Assembly (NCBI GenBank): GCA_046734335.1
Contig: JBKPRA010000004.1
Span: 1 to 38,968, forward strand
Direction of reading: 5' to 3'
From: DATBLE01 sp046734335
Lineage (GTDB): Bacteria; Actinomycetota; Thermoleophilia; Gaiellales; Gaiellaceae
DNA: 38,968 nucleotides
The translations under genes were made by a program, and so were the position numbers. Shown here piece by piece: positions 13,750 through 22,106 of the stretch. Position 1 is the first letter of the stretch. Each line of letters opens with the position of its first letter. Below the pieces are notes generated by a model. The model was not told where the DNA came from. It saw only the letters and a program-made list of their open reading frames with translations, and did no database searches.

Positions 13750-15347
13750 GTGAGGTCGAGACCCCCGTCCTCATCGTCGGCGGCAGTCTCGTCGGGCTGT
13801 CCGCCGGGGTGTTCCTCGGAGCGCGCGGCGTGCCGTGCCTGGTCGCCGAGCGGCACCCGGGTACGGCGATCCACCCCCGCGCGGCGCTCGTCAACCAGCG
13901 GACGATGGAGACCTATCGCGCGATCGGACTCGAGCAGGCGATCGAGGAAGCGGCGGCACGCGAGTTCGTCCAGAACGGCGCGATCCTCTCGGTCGAGAGC
14001 CTGGCCGGCAAGGAGCTCGACTACTACTTCCGGAACATCAACGAAGGGGTCGAGGCGCTCAGTCCCTCGAAGCGGATCTTCATCACCCAGATCGGGCTCG
14101 AGCCGGTGTTGCTTGCCGAGGCAAAGAGGCTCGGCGTCGACGTCCAGCACTCCCGGGAGGTCGTCTCGCTCGAGCAGGACGCGGACGGCGTCACCGCAGT
14201 CGTCCGATCACGGGACAGCGGCGACGAGCAGAGGGTTCGCGCCCGGTACGTGATCGGCGCGGACGGGCCGCGAAGCCCCACGCGCGAGCGCCTCGGAATC
14301 GGAACGCTCGGGCACGGCTCGTTCTCCGACAGCATCACGATCTACTTCCGAGCCGATGTCATGCCGCTGCTCGGCGATCGGAACCTCAGCGTGATCTACG
14401 TCTTCAACCCGAACCTCGTCGGGTTCTTCCGCTTCTCGATCGACGGTCAGGCCGGGTTCCTGGTCGTGAACGCGACCATCGATCAGGACGGCAACCGCTC
14501 GGTCGCGGTCGGCGAGGACATGAGCGAGGAGACGTGCATCGAGTACTGCCGGCTGGCGCTCGGCGCGCCTGATCTGCCGATCGAGATCGAGAACGTCCAG
14601 CGCTGGTCGTCAATGGCCGACTGGGCCGAGCGTTTTTCCGAGGGTCGCGTCCTTCTGGCGGGCGACTCGGTCCACGTGATGCCGCCGACCGGCGGTTTCG
14701 GCGGCAACACGGGCGTCCAGGACGCGTACGACCTGGCGTGGAAGCTGGCGGCCGTGCTCGACGGCACGGCCGGGCCGGGGCTGCTCGACACGTACGACAC
14801 CGAGCGGCGGCCGGTCGGCTCCTTCACCGTCGAGCAGGCGTACACGCGCTATGTCCTCCGCCTCGATCCCAGCCTCGGCAAGGAGAACCTGATGCCGATC
14901 GTCGACGAGGCGACGGTCGAGCTCGGCTACCGCCAGCTCTCGGACTCGGTCCAGGTGGAGGACGGCGACGAGCGTGCGCTCTGGGAGGACCCGCGCGAGC
15001 CGACCGCCAGGCCGGGGATGCGTGCCCCACATCTTCCGGTCGACCGGAACGGAACGCCCTCGTCCCTCCTCGACCTCTTCGGCGACGGTTTCGTCCTGCT
15101 CGCGGGGGAAGGCAGCAGCGGCTGGGAAGAGGCGGCGGGTCGGCTGGACGTACCGGTGACCACCTACCGTGCCGGCACCGACTTCCGCGACGACTCCGGC
15201 CGATTCGCCGAGCTCTACGGCGTCGGCGATGGAGGTGCGACGCTCGTGCGGCCGGACGGCTTCGTCACCTGGCGCACGCAGGGCAGGCCGGAGAGCGAGG
15301 GTGAGGCCCTCGCAGACGCGCTCGCCGCCGCACTCGCCCGCGAGTGA
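13746..15347 (+). CDS. FAD-dependent aromatic-ring monooxygenase
   Basis: 533 residues of the class A flavoprotein hydroxylase family (TfdB/PheA/RdmE-like). The N-terminal dinucleotide fold is VLIVGGSLVGLSAGVFLGAR, with Ser in place of the second Gly of GxGxxG. The DG motif is YVIGADGPRSPTRERLGI and the GD motif RVLLAGDSVHVMPPTGGFGG, followed by NTGVQDAYDLAWKLAAVL. A C-terminal thioredoxin-like domain of about 110 residues matches phenol hydroxylase and polyketide hydroxylase relatives. It uses NADPH and oxygen to hydroxylate an aromatic ring or, in some relatives, to insert oxygen into ketones; the substrate is not readable. It is coupled to the membrane protein upstream by ATGA overlap. Confidence 0.92.
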   Translation: MSEVETPVLIVGGSLVGLSAGVFLGARGVPCLVAERHPGTAIHPRAALVNQRTMETYRAIGLEQAIEEAAAREFVQNGAILSVESLAGKELDYYFRNINEGVEALSPSKRIFITQIGLEPVLLAEAKRLGVDVQHSREVVSLEQDADGVTAVVRSRDSGDEQRVRARYVIGADGPRSPTRERLGIGTLGHGSFSDSITIYFRADVMPLLGDRNLSVIYVFNPNLVGFFRFSIDGQAGFLVVNATIDQDGNRSVAVGEDMSEETCIEYCRLALGAPDLPIEIENVQRWSSMADWAERFSEGRVLLAGDSVHVMPPTGGFGGNTGVQDAYDLAWKLAAVLDGTAGPGLLDTYDTERRPVGSFTVEQAYTRYVLRLDPSLGKENLMPIVDEATVELGYRQLSDSVQVEDGDERALWEDPREPTARPGMRAPHLPVDRNGTPSSLLDLFGDGFVLLAGEGSSGWEEAAGRLDVPVTTYRAGTDFRDDSGRFAELYGVGDGGATLVRPDGFVTWRTQGRPESEGEALADALAAALARE

Positions 15348-15379
15348 GAGCAAGACGGCCGGGCAATGTTAAGTCCTGC

Positions 15380-15409
15380 TTGACGCCCCCGATGTCATCT
15401 GCTGAGAAT
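15380..15409 (+). promoter_or_regulatory. Candidate promoter of the sugar-type ABC importer
   Basis: TTGACG (15380-15385), 18 bases, GAGAAT (15404-15409), 35 bases upstream of ATG 15445. The same layout (TTGACG, 18 bases, CAGAAT) precedes the M24/2-oxoacid dehydrogenase operon on the minus strand at 26340-26369. Moderate match to the consensus. Confidence 0.4.
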
Positions 15410-15444
15410 GGACACTCGTTGTCCTCCCCTGGCTACGGCTCTCG

Positions 15445-16518
15445 ATGAGCGCTCCCGGTCGCGCAGGAGGTGCTGCTGCGTCCTCGCCTCCGGGGCGGTT
15501 TGCCTCGGTAGTCGCGAACACCGCCGTCGCGGCCCGGTTCTTGCCCGTGTGGCTCGCGACCGGCGTTCTGATGATCGTCGCCGCCATCATCGTGCCCGCC
15601 GCGCTGCAGCACACGAACTGGGCTTTCGTCCTGCCGTACATGACGATTCTCGCGATTGCGTCGATCGGGCAGATGCTCGTGATCATGCAAGCCGGCATCG
15701 ACCTCTCGACCCCGGCCGTCATCTCCTTCGGCGGGAACCTGCTCGTCGGCGTGAGCGTCGGCCACAACGACCGCCTGGCGCTCGGAATCCTCGCCTGCAT
15801 CGGCCTCGGAGCGGGAGTAGGCCTGGTCAACGGAATCCTCGTCGGGATCGTGCGGCTGAACCCGCTGATCGTCACGCTCGCGGTGGGACAGATCGTGTTC
15901 GCCTGGAACCTGCGCTACGCGCGTGAGGTGACGAACTCGACCGCGGTACCGGAGGCACTTTCCTCGTGGGCGGGCGAGAAATGGCTCGGCGCCAGCTCCG
16001 TGTTCTGGACCGGCGCCGCTCTGACCGTGGCCGTCGCGCTCCTGCTGCGCTACACCGCCGCCGGCCGGCGCTTCCAGGCGGTCGGCGCGAATCCGCGGGC
16101 CGCGTGGATGGCCGGCCTGCGCGTCCGGACGCACGTCATCTTCGCGTACACGGCGGCAGGGATCCTCTACGGATGCGCTGCGGTGCTGCTCGCCGGCATC
16201 CGCATCAACGTCGACCCGCAGCTGGGCGCTGCTTACCTGCTCGCGCCGATCGCCGCGGTCGTGATCGCCGGCGCCTCGCTGTCCGGCGGGCTGGCGAGCG
16301 CAACGTCGACGTGGGTGGCGGCGCTCGCACTCACATTCCTGACACAGATGCTGGTGATCAAGGGGCTGAGGCCGGGGATGCAGTTCATCGTCTTCGGTGC
16401 TGCGATCATCATCGGGATGCTGATCTCCGGAGACCGGATCGCCGCGCTCCTCGGCCGCGTCGTGAGGCCGGAGGGAAGGTCGGACAACAACCCTCGCGTT
16501 GAGGCAAACACGAGCTGA
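15445..16518 (+). CDS. Sugar-type ABC importer permease (RbsC-like), first of two
   Basis: 357 residues with about nine membrane helices. Family markers are MQAGIDLSTPAVISFGGNLL (the conserved ID/LS segment), GLVNGILVGIVRLNPLIVTLA (NG-N-P-I-TL) and AIAAVVIAGASLSGG-like VIAGASLSGGLASATSTWVA. AVGANPRAAWMAGLRVRTH is the cytoplasmic loop that contacts the ATPase. It probably forms a heterodimer with the permease at 19485 and imports a sugar or similar polar compound. A cytosolic N-terminal stretch of about 30 residues rich in Ala, Gly and Pro precedes the first helix. The ATG has no strong ribosome site. Confidence 0.92.
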   Translation: MSAPGRAGGAAASSPPGRFASVVANTAVAARFLPVWLATGVLMIVAAIIVPAALQHTNWAFVLPYMTILAIASIGQMLVIMQAGIDLSTPAVISFGGNLLVGVSVGHNDRLALGILACIGLGAGVGLVNGILVGIVRLNPLIVTLAVGQIVFAWNLRYAREVTNSTAVPEALSSWAGEKWLGASSVFWTGAALTVAVALLLRYTAAGRRFQAVGANPRAAWMAGLRVRTHVIFAYTAAGILYGCAAVLLAGIRINVDPQLGAAYLLAPIAAVVIAGASLSGGLASATSTWVAALALTFLTQMLVIKGLRPGMQFIVFGAAIIIGMLISGDRIAALLGRVVRPEGRSDNNPRVEANTS

Positions 16519-16540
16519 GGCTCGCGAAAGGAGGAGGGAG

Positions 16541-17830
16541 ATGCACCTACGGAAATCGGCCATGAGACGAAGAGGCTCGGTCGCCGCGGTCCTTGCGCTC
16601 GTGCTGCTCGCAGCGGCCCTGGTGATCGTCTCGACGGGTCTGGGCAGTACCGGCAAGACACACGGCAAGGCTGCCACACCGGTGATGATCGGCAAGGGAG
16701 GCGGCTACGGCGAGGTGTACAAGGCCAAGGCCACCACGCTCAAGAAGACGCTCTTCAACGCCACCCTGCTTCCGAAGAACGCGAATTCACGCAACATCGC
16801 GCTGGCCGGCCTCGGACGGTCGGACAAGAAGGTCAACCTCGCGCTGGCGCTCAAGTGCTGGAAGGCCAACACCTGCAATACCGGCACGGGAGGCAAGCTC
16901 ACCGTCGCCTACATCGAGCAGTTCGGCGAGAACGTCTACCGCCAGATGTCGCACATGGAGTTCATCCTCCAGGCGCTGACGTACCCGCAGATCGGCAAGA
17001 TCATCTACAAGAGCGCCCACTCAGACCTGAATCAGGGCATCGCCGACTTCAAGGCGGCGATCGCACAGAAGGTGAGCGCGATCGTCACGTACCCGGACTA
17101 CGGCGACGCGATGCTGCCCGTGATGAAGGAGGCGACCGACGCCGGAATCCCCGTTGCGACGTACGCCTGGGGCTATGTCACCGGGCCGGGCAAGAACTAC
17201 CTGACCGTTGTCGGGGAGTACACGTGCAACCTCGGCAAGGCGTTCGCGACAGCGATGAACACTCAGGTCAAGTCCGGTGACATCGCCTTCATGGGCGGCT
17301 TCCCGGGCAACCCACTGTCCGAGGGCTGGCAGAAGTGCGAGAAGCCGGCGCTGAACTCGAACATCGATGTCGTGGCGACGGAGCCGACGAACTGGGATCC
17401 GTCGAAGGTCCAGTCGGTCGTCGCCGGCATCCTAGCGGCGCACCCCAATATCAAGGGCTGGAGCTACGAGTACGGCGGCGGCATGGCCCTCGGCGCCGTG
17501 GCGGCGTACAAGGCCGCGGGCAAACCGTTCAATCCTGTGCTGACGCTCCGGACGGACGACGTCCGCATGGGGTGCGAGTACAACCAGCTGAAAAAGACCA
17601 ACCCCGGCCTGAAGATGTACTACTACACCTCGGGCAACACGCAGATCCGGGTCGCGCTCACAGCGGCCATGATGAAGCTGAAGGGCGCGCGGATCCCGCC
17701 CACCATCGTGTTCCCGATCGCGTTGCAGGACCAGGACAAGCGTGATTCGTGCGTCAAGGGCTATCCGCAGGATGCCTCCGCGACGTCGCTGATCCCGCTC
17801 AGCCTGCTCCACCAGATGTACCCGTCCTAG
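16541..17830 (+). CDS. Sugar-type ABC importer substrate-binding protein
   Basis: 429 residues from ATG 16541, right after the strong ribosome site AAAGGAGGAGG (from 16528). A basic N-terminus and one hydrophobic segment (VAAVLALVLLAAALVIVSTG) give export, but no lipobox cysteine follows. The RbsB-like periplasmic-binding fold begins near residue 120 (KLTVAYIEQFGENVYRQMSH) and continues with ADFKAAIAQKVSAIVTYPDY, DAGIPVATYAWGY and FMGGFPGNPLSEGW. It is over 100 residues longer than RbsB, chiefly through an N-terminal part of about 80 residues that I do not recognise. Six cysteines suggest disulfides. It binds the ligand outside the membrane and delivers it to the permeases encoded on both sides of it. 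Confidence 0.9.
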   Translation: MHLRKSAMRRRGSVAAVLALVLLAAALVIVSTGLGSTGKTHGKAATPVMIGKGGGYGEVYKAKATTLKKTLFNATLLPKNANSRNIALAGLGRSDKKVNLALALKCWKANTCNTGTGGKLTVAYIEQFGENVYRQMSHMEFILQALTYPQIGKIIYKSAHSDLNQGIADFKAAIAQKVSAIVTYPDYGDAMLPVMKEATDAGIPVATYAWGYVTGPGKNYLTVVGEYTCNLGKAFATAMNTQVKSGDIAFMGGFPGNPLSEGWQKCEKPALNSNIDVVATEPTNWDPSKVQSVVAGILAAHPNIKGWSYEYGGGMALGAVAAYKAAGKPFNPVLTLRTDDVRMGCEYNQLKKTNPGLKMYYYTSGNTQIRVALTAAMMKLKGARIPPTIVFPIALQDQDKRDSCVKGYPQDASATSLIPLSLLHQMYPS

Positions 17831-17853
17831 ACCGCTCGCCTACGGCTCGCTCA

Positions 17854-17882
17854 CACGGGGGGAACAGCCGGTTCCCCCCGTG
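17854..17882 (+). terminator. Strong hairpin after the binding-protein gene
   Basis: CACGGGGGGAAC (17854-17865) pairs perfectly with GTTCCCCCCGTG (17871-17882) around the loop AGCCG, starting 23 bases after the stop codon. No T-run follows. It could be a partial terminator or a 3' stabiliser that keeps binding-protein message in excess over the transporter message, as known for malE-malF. Confidence 0.65.
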
Positions 17883-17927
17883 AGCCCCCCTCCCACAAAC
17901 CAATGAGCACCCCACCCACCGTTGTCT

Positions 17928-17953
17928 GCCGCGCCCGCCATGTCGGGCGCGGC
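17928..17953 (+). repeat. Second hairpin just before the ATPase start
   Basis: GCCGCGCCCG (17928-17937) pairs perfectly with CGGGCGCGGC (17944-17953) around CCATGT, ending 14 bases before GTG 17968. The ATPase has no clear ribosome site, so this stem may limit or time its translation, or act with the first hairpin to reduce read-through. Confidence 0.55.
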
Positions 17954-17967
17954 GTCGAAAGACCCTC

Positions 17968-19488
17968 GTGAACGCCGTTCTGTCCATGCAGGGCGTCTCC
18001 AAGGCGTTCGGAGCGGTACAGGCACTTCGGAACGTCAGCGTCGACTGTCACCCGGGCGAGATTCACGCGCTCGTCGGCGAGAACGGGTCCGGGAAATCGA
18101 CCCTGCTGGGGATCGCCAGTGGCTTCGTCCCTCCCGACGAGGGAACAGTCGAGATCGGAGGCAGTCGACGGCGGCGCGGATCTCCCGCCGAGGCCCGGAG
18201 ACTCGGTCTCGGCATGGCGTATCAGACCTACTCGCATGTCCGCGACCTATCGGTTGCCGAGAACCTCTATCTGGCTGTTCCCGGCGAACTGAAACCGCCG
18301 TACGGCCGCGTGGACGAGTGGGCAGCCGATCGGCTCGCGGAGTTCGGGCTCGACCTGCAGGCGTCGGCGCCGATCGCCTCGCTGTCACTCGCGGAACGAC
18401 AGTTCCTCGAGGTGATCAAGGCCCTGCTCGCCCGCCCGAAGGTCTTGCTCCTGGACGAGCCCACGACCGCGCTCGGGCCGGAGGAGGTGGAGCGGCTGCA
18501 CGCGCTCGTCTTCGAGCAGAGCCGCGCAGGGGTCGGCATCGTCTACGTCAGTCATCGGCTGCCGGAGGTGCTCGGCATCGCCGACCGTGTGACGGTCCTT
18601 CGGGACGGCGTCTCCCAGGGCACATTCGAGGCCGCAGGCATGGCCGAAGAGAGCCTCGTCGCCCTGATGATCGGCCGTCCGCTCCAGCTCGCGTTCCCGG
18701 ACCGCCCTGCCCCGGACGCAGCTCCGGAGGTCGTGCTGGCGATCTCGGGCCTTCACGGCGATCGCTTCGGCCCGATCGACCTCGGAGTCGCGAAGGGCGA
18801 GATCCTGGGTATCGCCGGTGCGGAGGGAAATGGCCAGCTGCCGTTCCTGCGGGCGCTCGCCGGCATCGAGCGCGCGACCGGAAGCGCGACCTGTGACGGC
18901 CGCGAGCTCGACACCGGATCTCCGCTCGGCCCGCTCCGCGCAGGCGTTGTGCTGCTGAGCGGTGACCGGGCGGGAGAGTCGCTCTTCCCGGTGCTGAGCG
19001 TGCGGGCGAACACCACGATCCAGGTGCTGGGGCGGCTCGGACGCCTGGGCCTCCTCAACCGACGGCGCGAGCGCGACACCGTCACCGGCCTCGTGCGCCG
19101 TTTGAGCATTCGCATGGCGTCGATCGAGCAGCCCGTCCAGTCGCTCTCGGGGGGCAACCAGCAGAAGGTCTCGCTCACGCGGCCGTTCCTGCGCGGAAAC
19201 GTCAAGGTCATCCTCGCCGAGGAGCCGACCCAGGGGGTCGACGTCGGCGCCCGATTCGACATCTACGACGCCCTGCGCGCGAAAGCGGAGGAAGGCGTGG
19301 CCATCGTCGTCAAGTCGAGCGACCCGCTCGAGCTGGCCGGGCTCTGCGACCGGGTGATCGTCATGTCGCGCGGGAGGATCGTCGACGAGATCCGCGGCGA
19401 CGACCTCGGGGAGCGCCGGATCGTCGAGGCGATCGTCGGCTCGCGAGCAGGTGCCGCCGGACGAAACCCTGACGGGCCGCCGTCATGA
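17968..19488 (+). CDS. Sugar-type ABC importer ATPase (RbsA-like, two ATPase domains)
   Basis: 506-residue double ATPase. Domain 1 has Walker A GENGSGKST, a signature of the usual weakened form (LSLAERQFLEVIKALLA), Walker B VLLLDEPTTALGPEE and the switch His in VSHRLPEV. Domain 2 has the degenerate Walker A GAEGNGQLPF that is normal for RbsA-type second domains, a good signature LSGGNQQKVSL and ILAEEPTQGVDVGARFDIY. Both domains belong to one polypeptide, as in ribose, galactose and AI-2 importers. GTG 17968 lies after two hairpins, and the 3' end overlaps the second permease by ATGA. It energises uptake by the two permeases. Confidence 0.93.
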   Translation: MNAVLSMQGVSKAFGAVQALRNVSVDCHPGEIHALVGENGSGKSTLLGIASGFVPPDEGTVEIGGSRRRRGSPAEARRLGLGMAYQTYSHVRDLSVAENLYLAVPGELKPPYGRVDEWAADRLAEFGLDLQASAPIASLSLAERQFLEVIKALLARPKVLLLDEPTTALGPEEVERLHALVFEQSRAGVGIVYVSHRLPEVLGIADRVTVLRDGVSQGTFEAAGMAEESLVALMIGRPLQLAFPDRPAPDAAPEVVLAISGLHGDRFGPIDLGVAKGEILGIAGAEGNGQLPFLRALAGIERATGSATCDGRELDTGSPLGPLRAGVVLLSGDRAGESLFPVLSVRANTTIQVLGRLGRLGLLNRRRERDTVTGLVRRLSIRMASIEQPVQSLSGGNQQKVSLTRPFLRGNVKVILAEEPTQGVDVGARFDIYDALRAKAEEGVAIVVKSSDPLELAGLCDRVIVMSRGRIVDEIRGDDLGERRIVEAIVGSRAGAAGRNPDGPPS

Positions 19489-20525
19489 CGTTCGGGGCCC
19501 GCGTGGCGGCTGCGGTCGCGAGGATCAGATTCAGCGGCGTCGTCCCGCTCGTCCTGATGGGAACGCTGATCGTCGCGGTCGGTGCGTACACGGCGCTCCG
19601 GGAGGACGCCTTTCTCACCAGCTACAACCTCAACAACCTCCTGCTCGCGACGATGCCGCTGGCGCTGGTCTCGCTCGGCCAGACGAGCGCGCTGCTCGTC
19701 GGCGGTTTCGACGTCTCCGTCGGCGCGCTGATGACGATGTGTGTCGTCGTCGCCTCGTACACGATGACACCGACGACATCGCAGTTGGGGCTGATTCCGG
19801 GGGCGCTCGCGCTCGTGGGTATCGGGCTCGCGACCGGGGTCTTCAACGCGGTGCTCGTCCGTGTGCTCCGCCTTCCCTCGATCATCGCCACGCTCGCCAC
19901 GTTCAGCATCCTCGAAGGCGCGGCGCTGCTTCTGCGCGACCATCCGGAAGGAACGATCAACCTCGACGTCATCGACAGCCTGACGACGAGTGTCAGCTTC
20001 GTACCGCTCGCCTTCATCGGGGTCGTGGTGCTCGCCGTGCTCGCCGACGTCTGGCTGTACCGCACGCGCACGGGCCTGGCGTTCCGGGCAGTCGGCCTCG
20101 ACGAAACGGCCTCGCGCCGAGTTGGGCTGGGAACGAGCCGCACGGTGATCCTCGCCTTCGTCGTCTGCTCGGTGATGGCCTCGATCGCGGGGTTCTACCT
20201 TGCGGCACAGGTTCAGATCGGCTCGCCGATCATCGGCAACCAGGCGCTCGAGAGCATCGCCGCGGCCGTCCTTGGCGGAGCCAGCCTCGCGGGCGGCAGG
20301 GGATCGTTCGTGGGAACATTGCTGGCGGCTCTCTTCCTCAGCCTGATCGACAACATCCTGCCGTTGTTCCAGGCACCGACGGAGTACGCCGAGATGACGA
20401 TCGGCATCCTGATCCTGGTGGCGCTGATCCTCTACCAGGGGCCCGAGCTGGTCGCCCGGCTTCGCTCGAGCTGGGGCGGTGTCGGCCGACTACGACGCCC
20501 GACGGTCGACGGGTCAGACCTTTAA
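19485..20525 (+). CDS. Sugar-type ABC importer permease (RbsC-like), second
   Basis: 346 residues and about nine helices. It has LLVGGFDVSVGALMTMCVVV in place of the canonical GIDLSVG, GVFNAVLVRVLRLPSIIATLA, the ATPase-contact loop AVGLDETASRRVGLGTSRT and AAVLGGASLAGGRGSFVGTLL. It is clearly diverged from the permease at 15445, so the two probably form a heterodimer, as in LsrCD. Coupled to the ATPase by a 4-base overlap. The last 12 bases overlap the convergent acetyltransferase gene, so there is no terminator between them. Confidence 0.92.
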   Translation: MTFGARVAAAVARIRFSGVVPLVLMGTLIVAVGAYTALREDAFLTSYNLNNLLLATMPLALVSLGQTSALLVGGFDVSVGALMTMCVVVASYTMTPTTSQLGLIPGALALVGIGLATGVFNAVLVRVLRLPSIIATLATFSILEGAALLLRDHPEGTINLDVIDSLTTSVSFVPLAFIGVVVLAVLADVWLYRTRTGLAFRAVGLDETASRRVGLGTSRTVILAFVVCSVMASIAGFYLAAQVQIGSPIIGNQALESIAAAVLGGASLAGGRGSFVGTLLAALFLSLIDNILPLFQAPTEYAEMTIGILILVALILYQGPELVARLRSSWGGVGRLRRPTVDGSDL

Positions 20526-21095
20526 GGCATCTGACCGGGTCGCCTGCTCCCACTCGGATCTGAGGAGCGCGTATTCGACATCGCCTTCCTCCTCGCCCTC
20601 GATGTAGTCGGGCCACGGCTGATGGAAGACCCGCACGAATCTCAGTCCTGCCTTCTCCATCACTCGACGCGAAGCGACGTTCACGACCATCGTGAACGCG
20701 ACGACTCGTTGGACACCGAGCTCGGCGAATCCGTTGTCGATCAAGGCTCGCGATCCTTCGGTGGCATAACCCTTGTGCCAGGCCGATCTGCGCAGCCGGT
20801 AGCCGAGCTCGACCTCGTCGGGTGGAGCCTCTTTGGCGGGCCGAAAGTGGAACCAGCCGATGAACCGTCCGGTCGACCTCTCGACCGCCGCCCAGAAGCC
20901 ATAGCCGGCATACCGTTCGTAGTAGCCGAGGAAGCCCGGCAGAACGTCATTCTCGATCTCGTCGCGCGGTGTCGGCCGACCGCCGTTGATGAAGCGCATC
21001 ACCTCGGGGTCGCTGTCGAGCTCGACGAGGTGGTCGATGTCGTCGCCCGTGAACCGTCGCAGCACGAGCCGCTCGGTCTCCAAGAAGACCTGCAC
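20514..21095 (-). CDS. GNAT acetyltransferase (RimJ/RimL-like)
   Basis: 193 residues. It starts with the hallmark LETERLVLRRFTGDDIDHLVEL. The acetyl-CoA site is GYRLRRSAWHKGYATEGSRAL, a variant of R-x-x-W-G-x-G-Y-A-T-E with Lys for the first Gly. NVASRRVMEKAGLRFVR is the usual C-terminal contact. It transfers an acetyl group to an amine of a small molecule or protein N-terminus; target unknown. GTG 21095 is 28 bases after the E1-beta stop, so it may be the last gene of the dehydrogenase operon. Overlaps the convergent permease gene by 12 bases. Confidence 0.88.
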   Translation of the reverse strand: MQVFLETERLVLRRFTGDDIDHLVELDSDPEVMRFINGGRPTPRDEIENDVLPGFLGYYERYAGYGFWAAVERSTGRFIGWFHFRPAKEAPPDEVELGYRLRRSAWHKGYATEGSRALIDNGFAELGVQRVVAFTMVVNVASRRVMEKAGLRFVRVFHQPWPDYIEGEEEGDVEYALLRSEWEQATRSDALKV

Positions 21096-21123
21096 CGTCG
21101 GGATTCTGCTCCGCCGGACGTTC

Positions 21124-22095
21124 CTAGCGGAGGCGCTCGCGGATCTCGCTCAAGATCCGCTCCGGCCCCGGGAGGAACGCATCCTCGAGCGGCGGACTGT
21201 ACGGAATCGGCGAGTTCGGCGTGGCGATACGCCACGCGTCGTCGAGGTCGCCCAGCCCCTCCTCGGTGACGAGCGCGAGCACCTCGCCTGCCCAGCCGCC
21301 CGTCAGCGGGCCCTCCTCCACGACCGCGACACGGTTCGTCTTCCGGACGGACGAGATGATCGTGTCGAGGTCGATCGGCCGCAGCGTCCGCAGGTCGATC
21401 ACCTCGGCCGACATGCCCTGGTCGGCCAGCTGGTCGGCAGCGGCGAGGCAGTCGTGTACGCCCTTCATGGCGCTGACCAGGGTTACGTCGTCGCCCTCGC
21501 GTACGACCGTCGCCGTGCCGAGCGGCTCGGGCTGGTCGCCGTTCACCGGGCCGCTGGTCGAGTAGAGCCGCTTGTGCTCGAAGAAGATCACCGGGTTGTC
21601 GTCGCGGATCGCGCCCTTGAGCAGGCCCTTCGCGTCGGCGGGCGTCGAGGGGGCGACGATCTTCAGGCCGGGGATGCCGGTCAGCCACGAGATCGGCATC
21701 TGAGAGTGGATCGCGCCGAACCGCGCGCCGCCGCCGACGACGGAGCGAATCACCAGCGGGCAGCTCTGCCGCTCGCCGGTCAGGAACCAGTACTTCGTCG
21801 CCTGGTTGATCAGGCTGTCCATCGACAGCGCAAGGAAGTCGCCGAACATGATCTCGAGCACGGGCCGCTTGCCCGTGACGGCGGCTCCGAAGGCCGCACC
21901 CGTCATGGCGAGCTCCGAGATCGGCGTGTCGAACACACGCTCGGGGCCGTACTTCTCGTGCAAGCCCGGCGTCGCGGCGAACACCCCGCCGGCGACGGCG
22001 ACGTCCTCGCCGAAGAAGATGACGGTCTCGTCGCGGGCGAGCTCCTCGTCGAGGGCGTCACGGATGGCGTCTCTGAACTCGATCTCGGTCTCCAC
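21124..22095 (-). CDS. 2-oxoacid dehydrogenase E1 component, beta subunit
   Basis: 323 residues from GTG 22095, chosen for the ribosome site AAAGGAA just before it and because homology starts there (EIEFRDAIRDALDEELARDE). Typical features: VIFFGEDVAVAGGVFAATPGL, FDTPISELAMTGAAFGAA, GGARFGAIHSQMPISWLTGI with the active-site His, and the C-terminal transketolase domain (EVIDLRTLRPIDLDTIISSV, VVEEGPLTGGWAGEV). With E1-alpha it uses thiamine diphosphate to decarboxylate a 2-oxo acid and pass the acyl group to lipoyl-E2. The substrate may be pyruvate with acetoin-type chemistry or a branched-chain 2-oxo acid. Upstream E2 stops 11 bases before it. Confidence 0.93.
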   Translation of the reverse strand: METEIEFRDAIRDALDEELARDETVIFFGEDVAVAGGVFAATPGLHEKYGPERVFDTPISELAMTGAAFGAAVTGKRPVLEIMFGDFLALSMDSLINQATKYWFLTGERQSCPLVIRSVVGGGARFGAIHSQMPISWLTGIPGLKIVAPSTPADAKGLLKGAIRDDNPVIFFEHKRLYSTSGPVNGDQPEPLGTATVVREGDDVTLVSAMKGVHDCLAAADQLADQGMSAEVIDLRTLRPIDLDTIISSVRKTNRVAVVEEGPLTGGWAGEVLALVTEEGLGDLDDAWRIATPNSPIPYSPPLEDAFLPGPERILSEIRERLR

Positions 22096-22106
22096 GGTTT
22101 CCTTTC

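Noticed and set aside
17831..17850. CGCTCGCCTACGGCTCGC after the binding-protein gene as a repeat-family or CRISPR unit
   Set aside because: Only one copy with internal symmetry seen in the window; no array or spacers.
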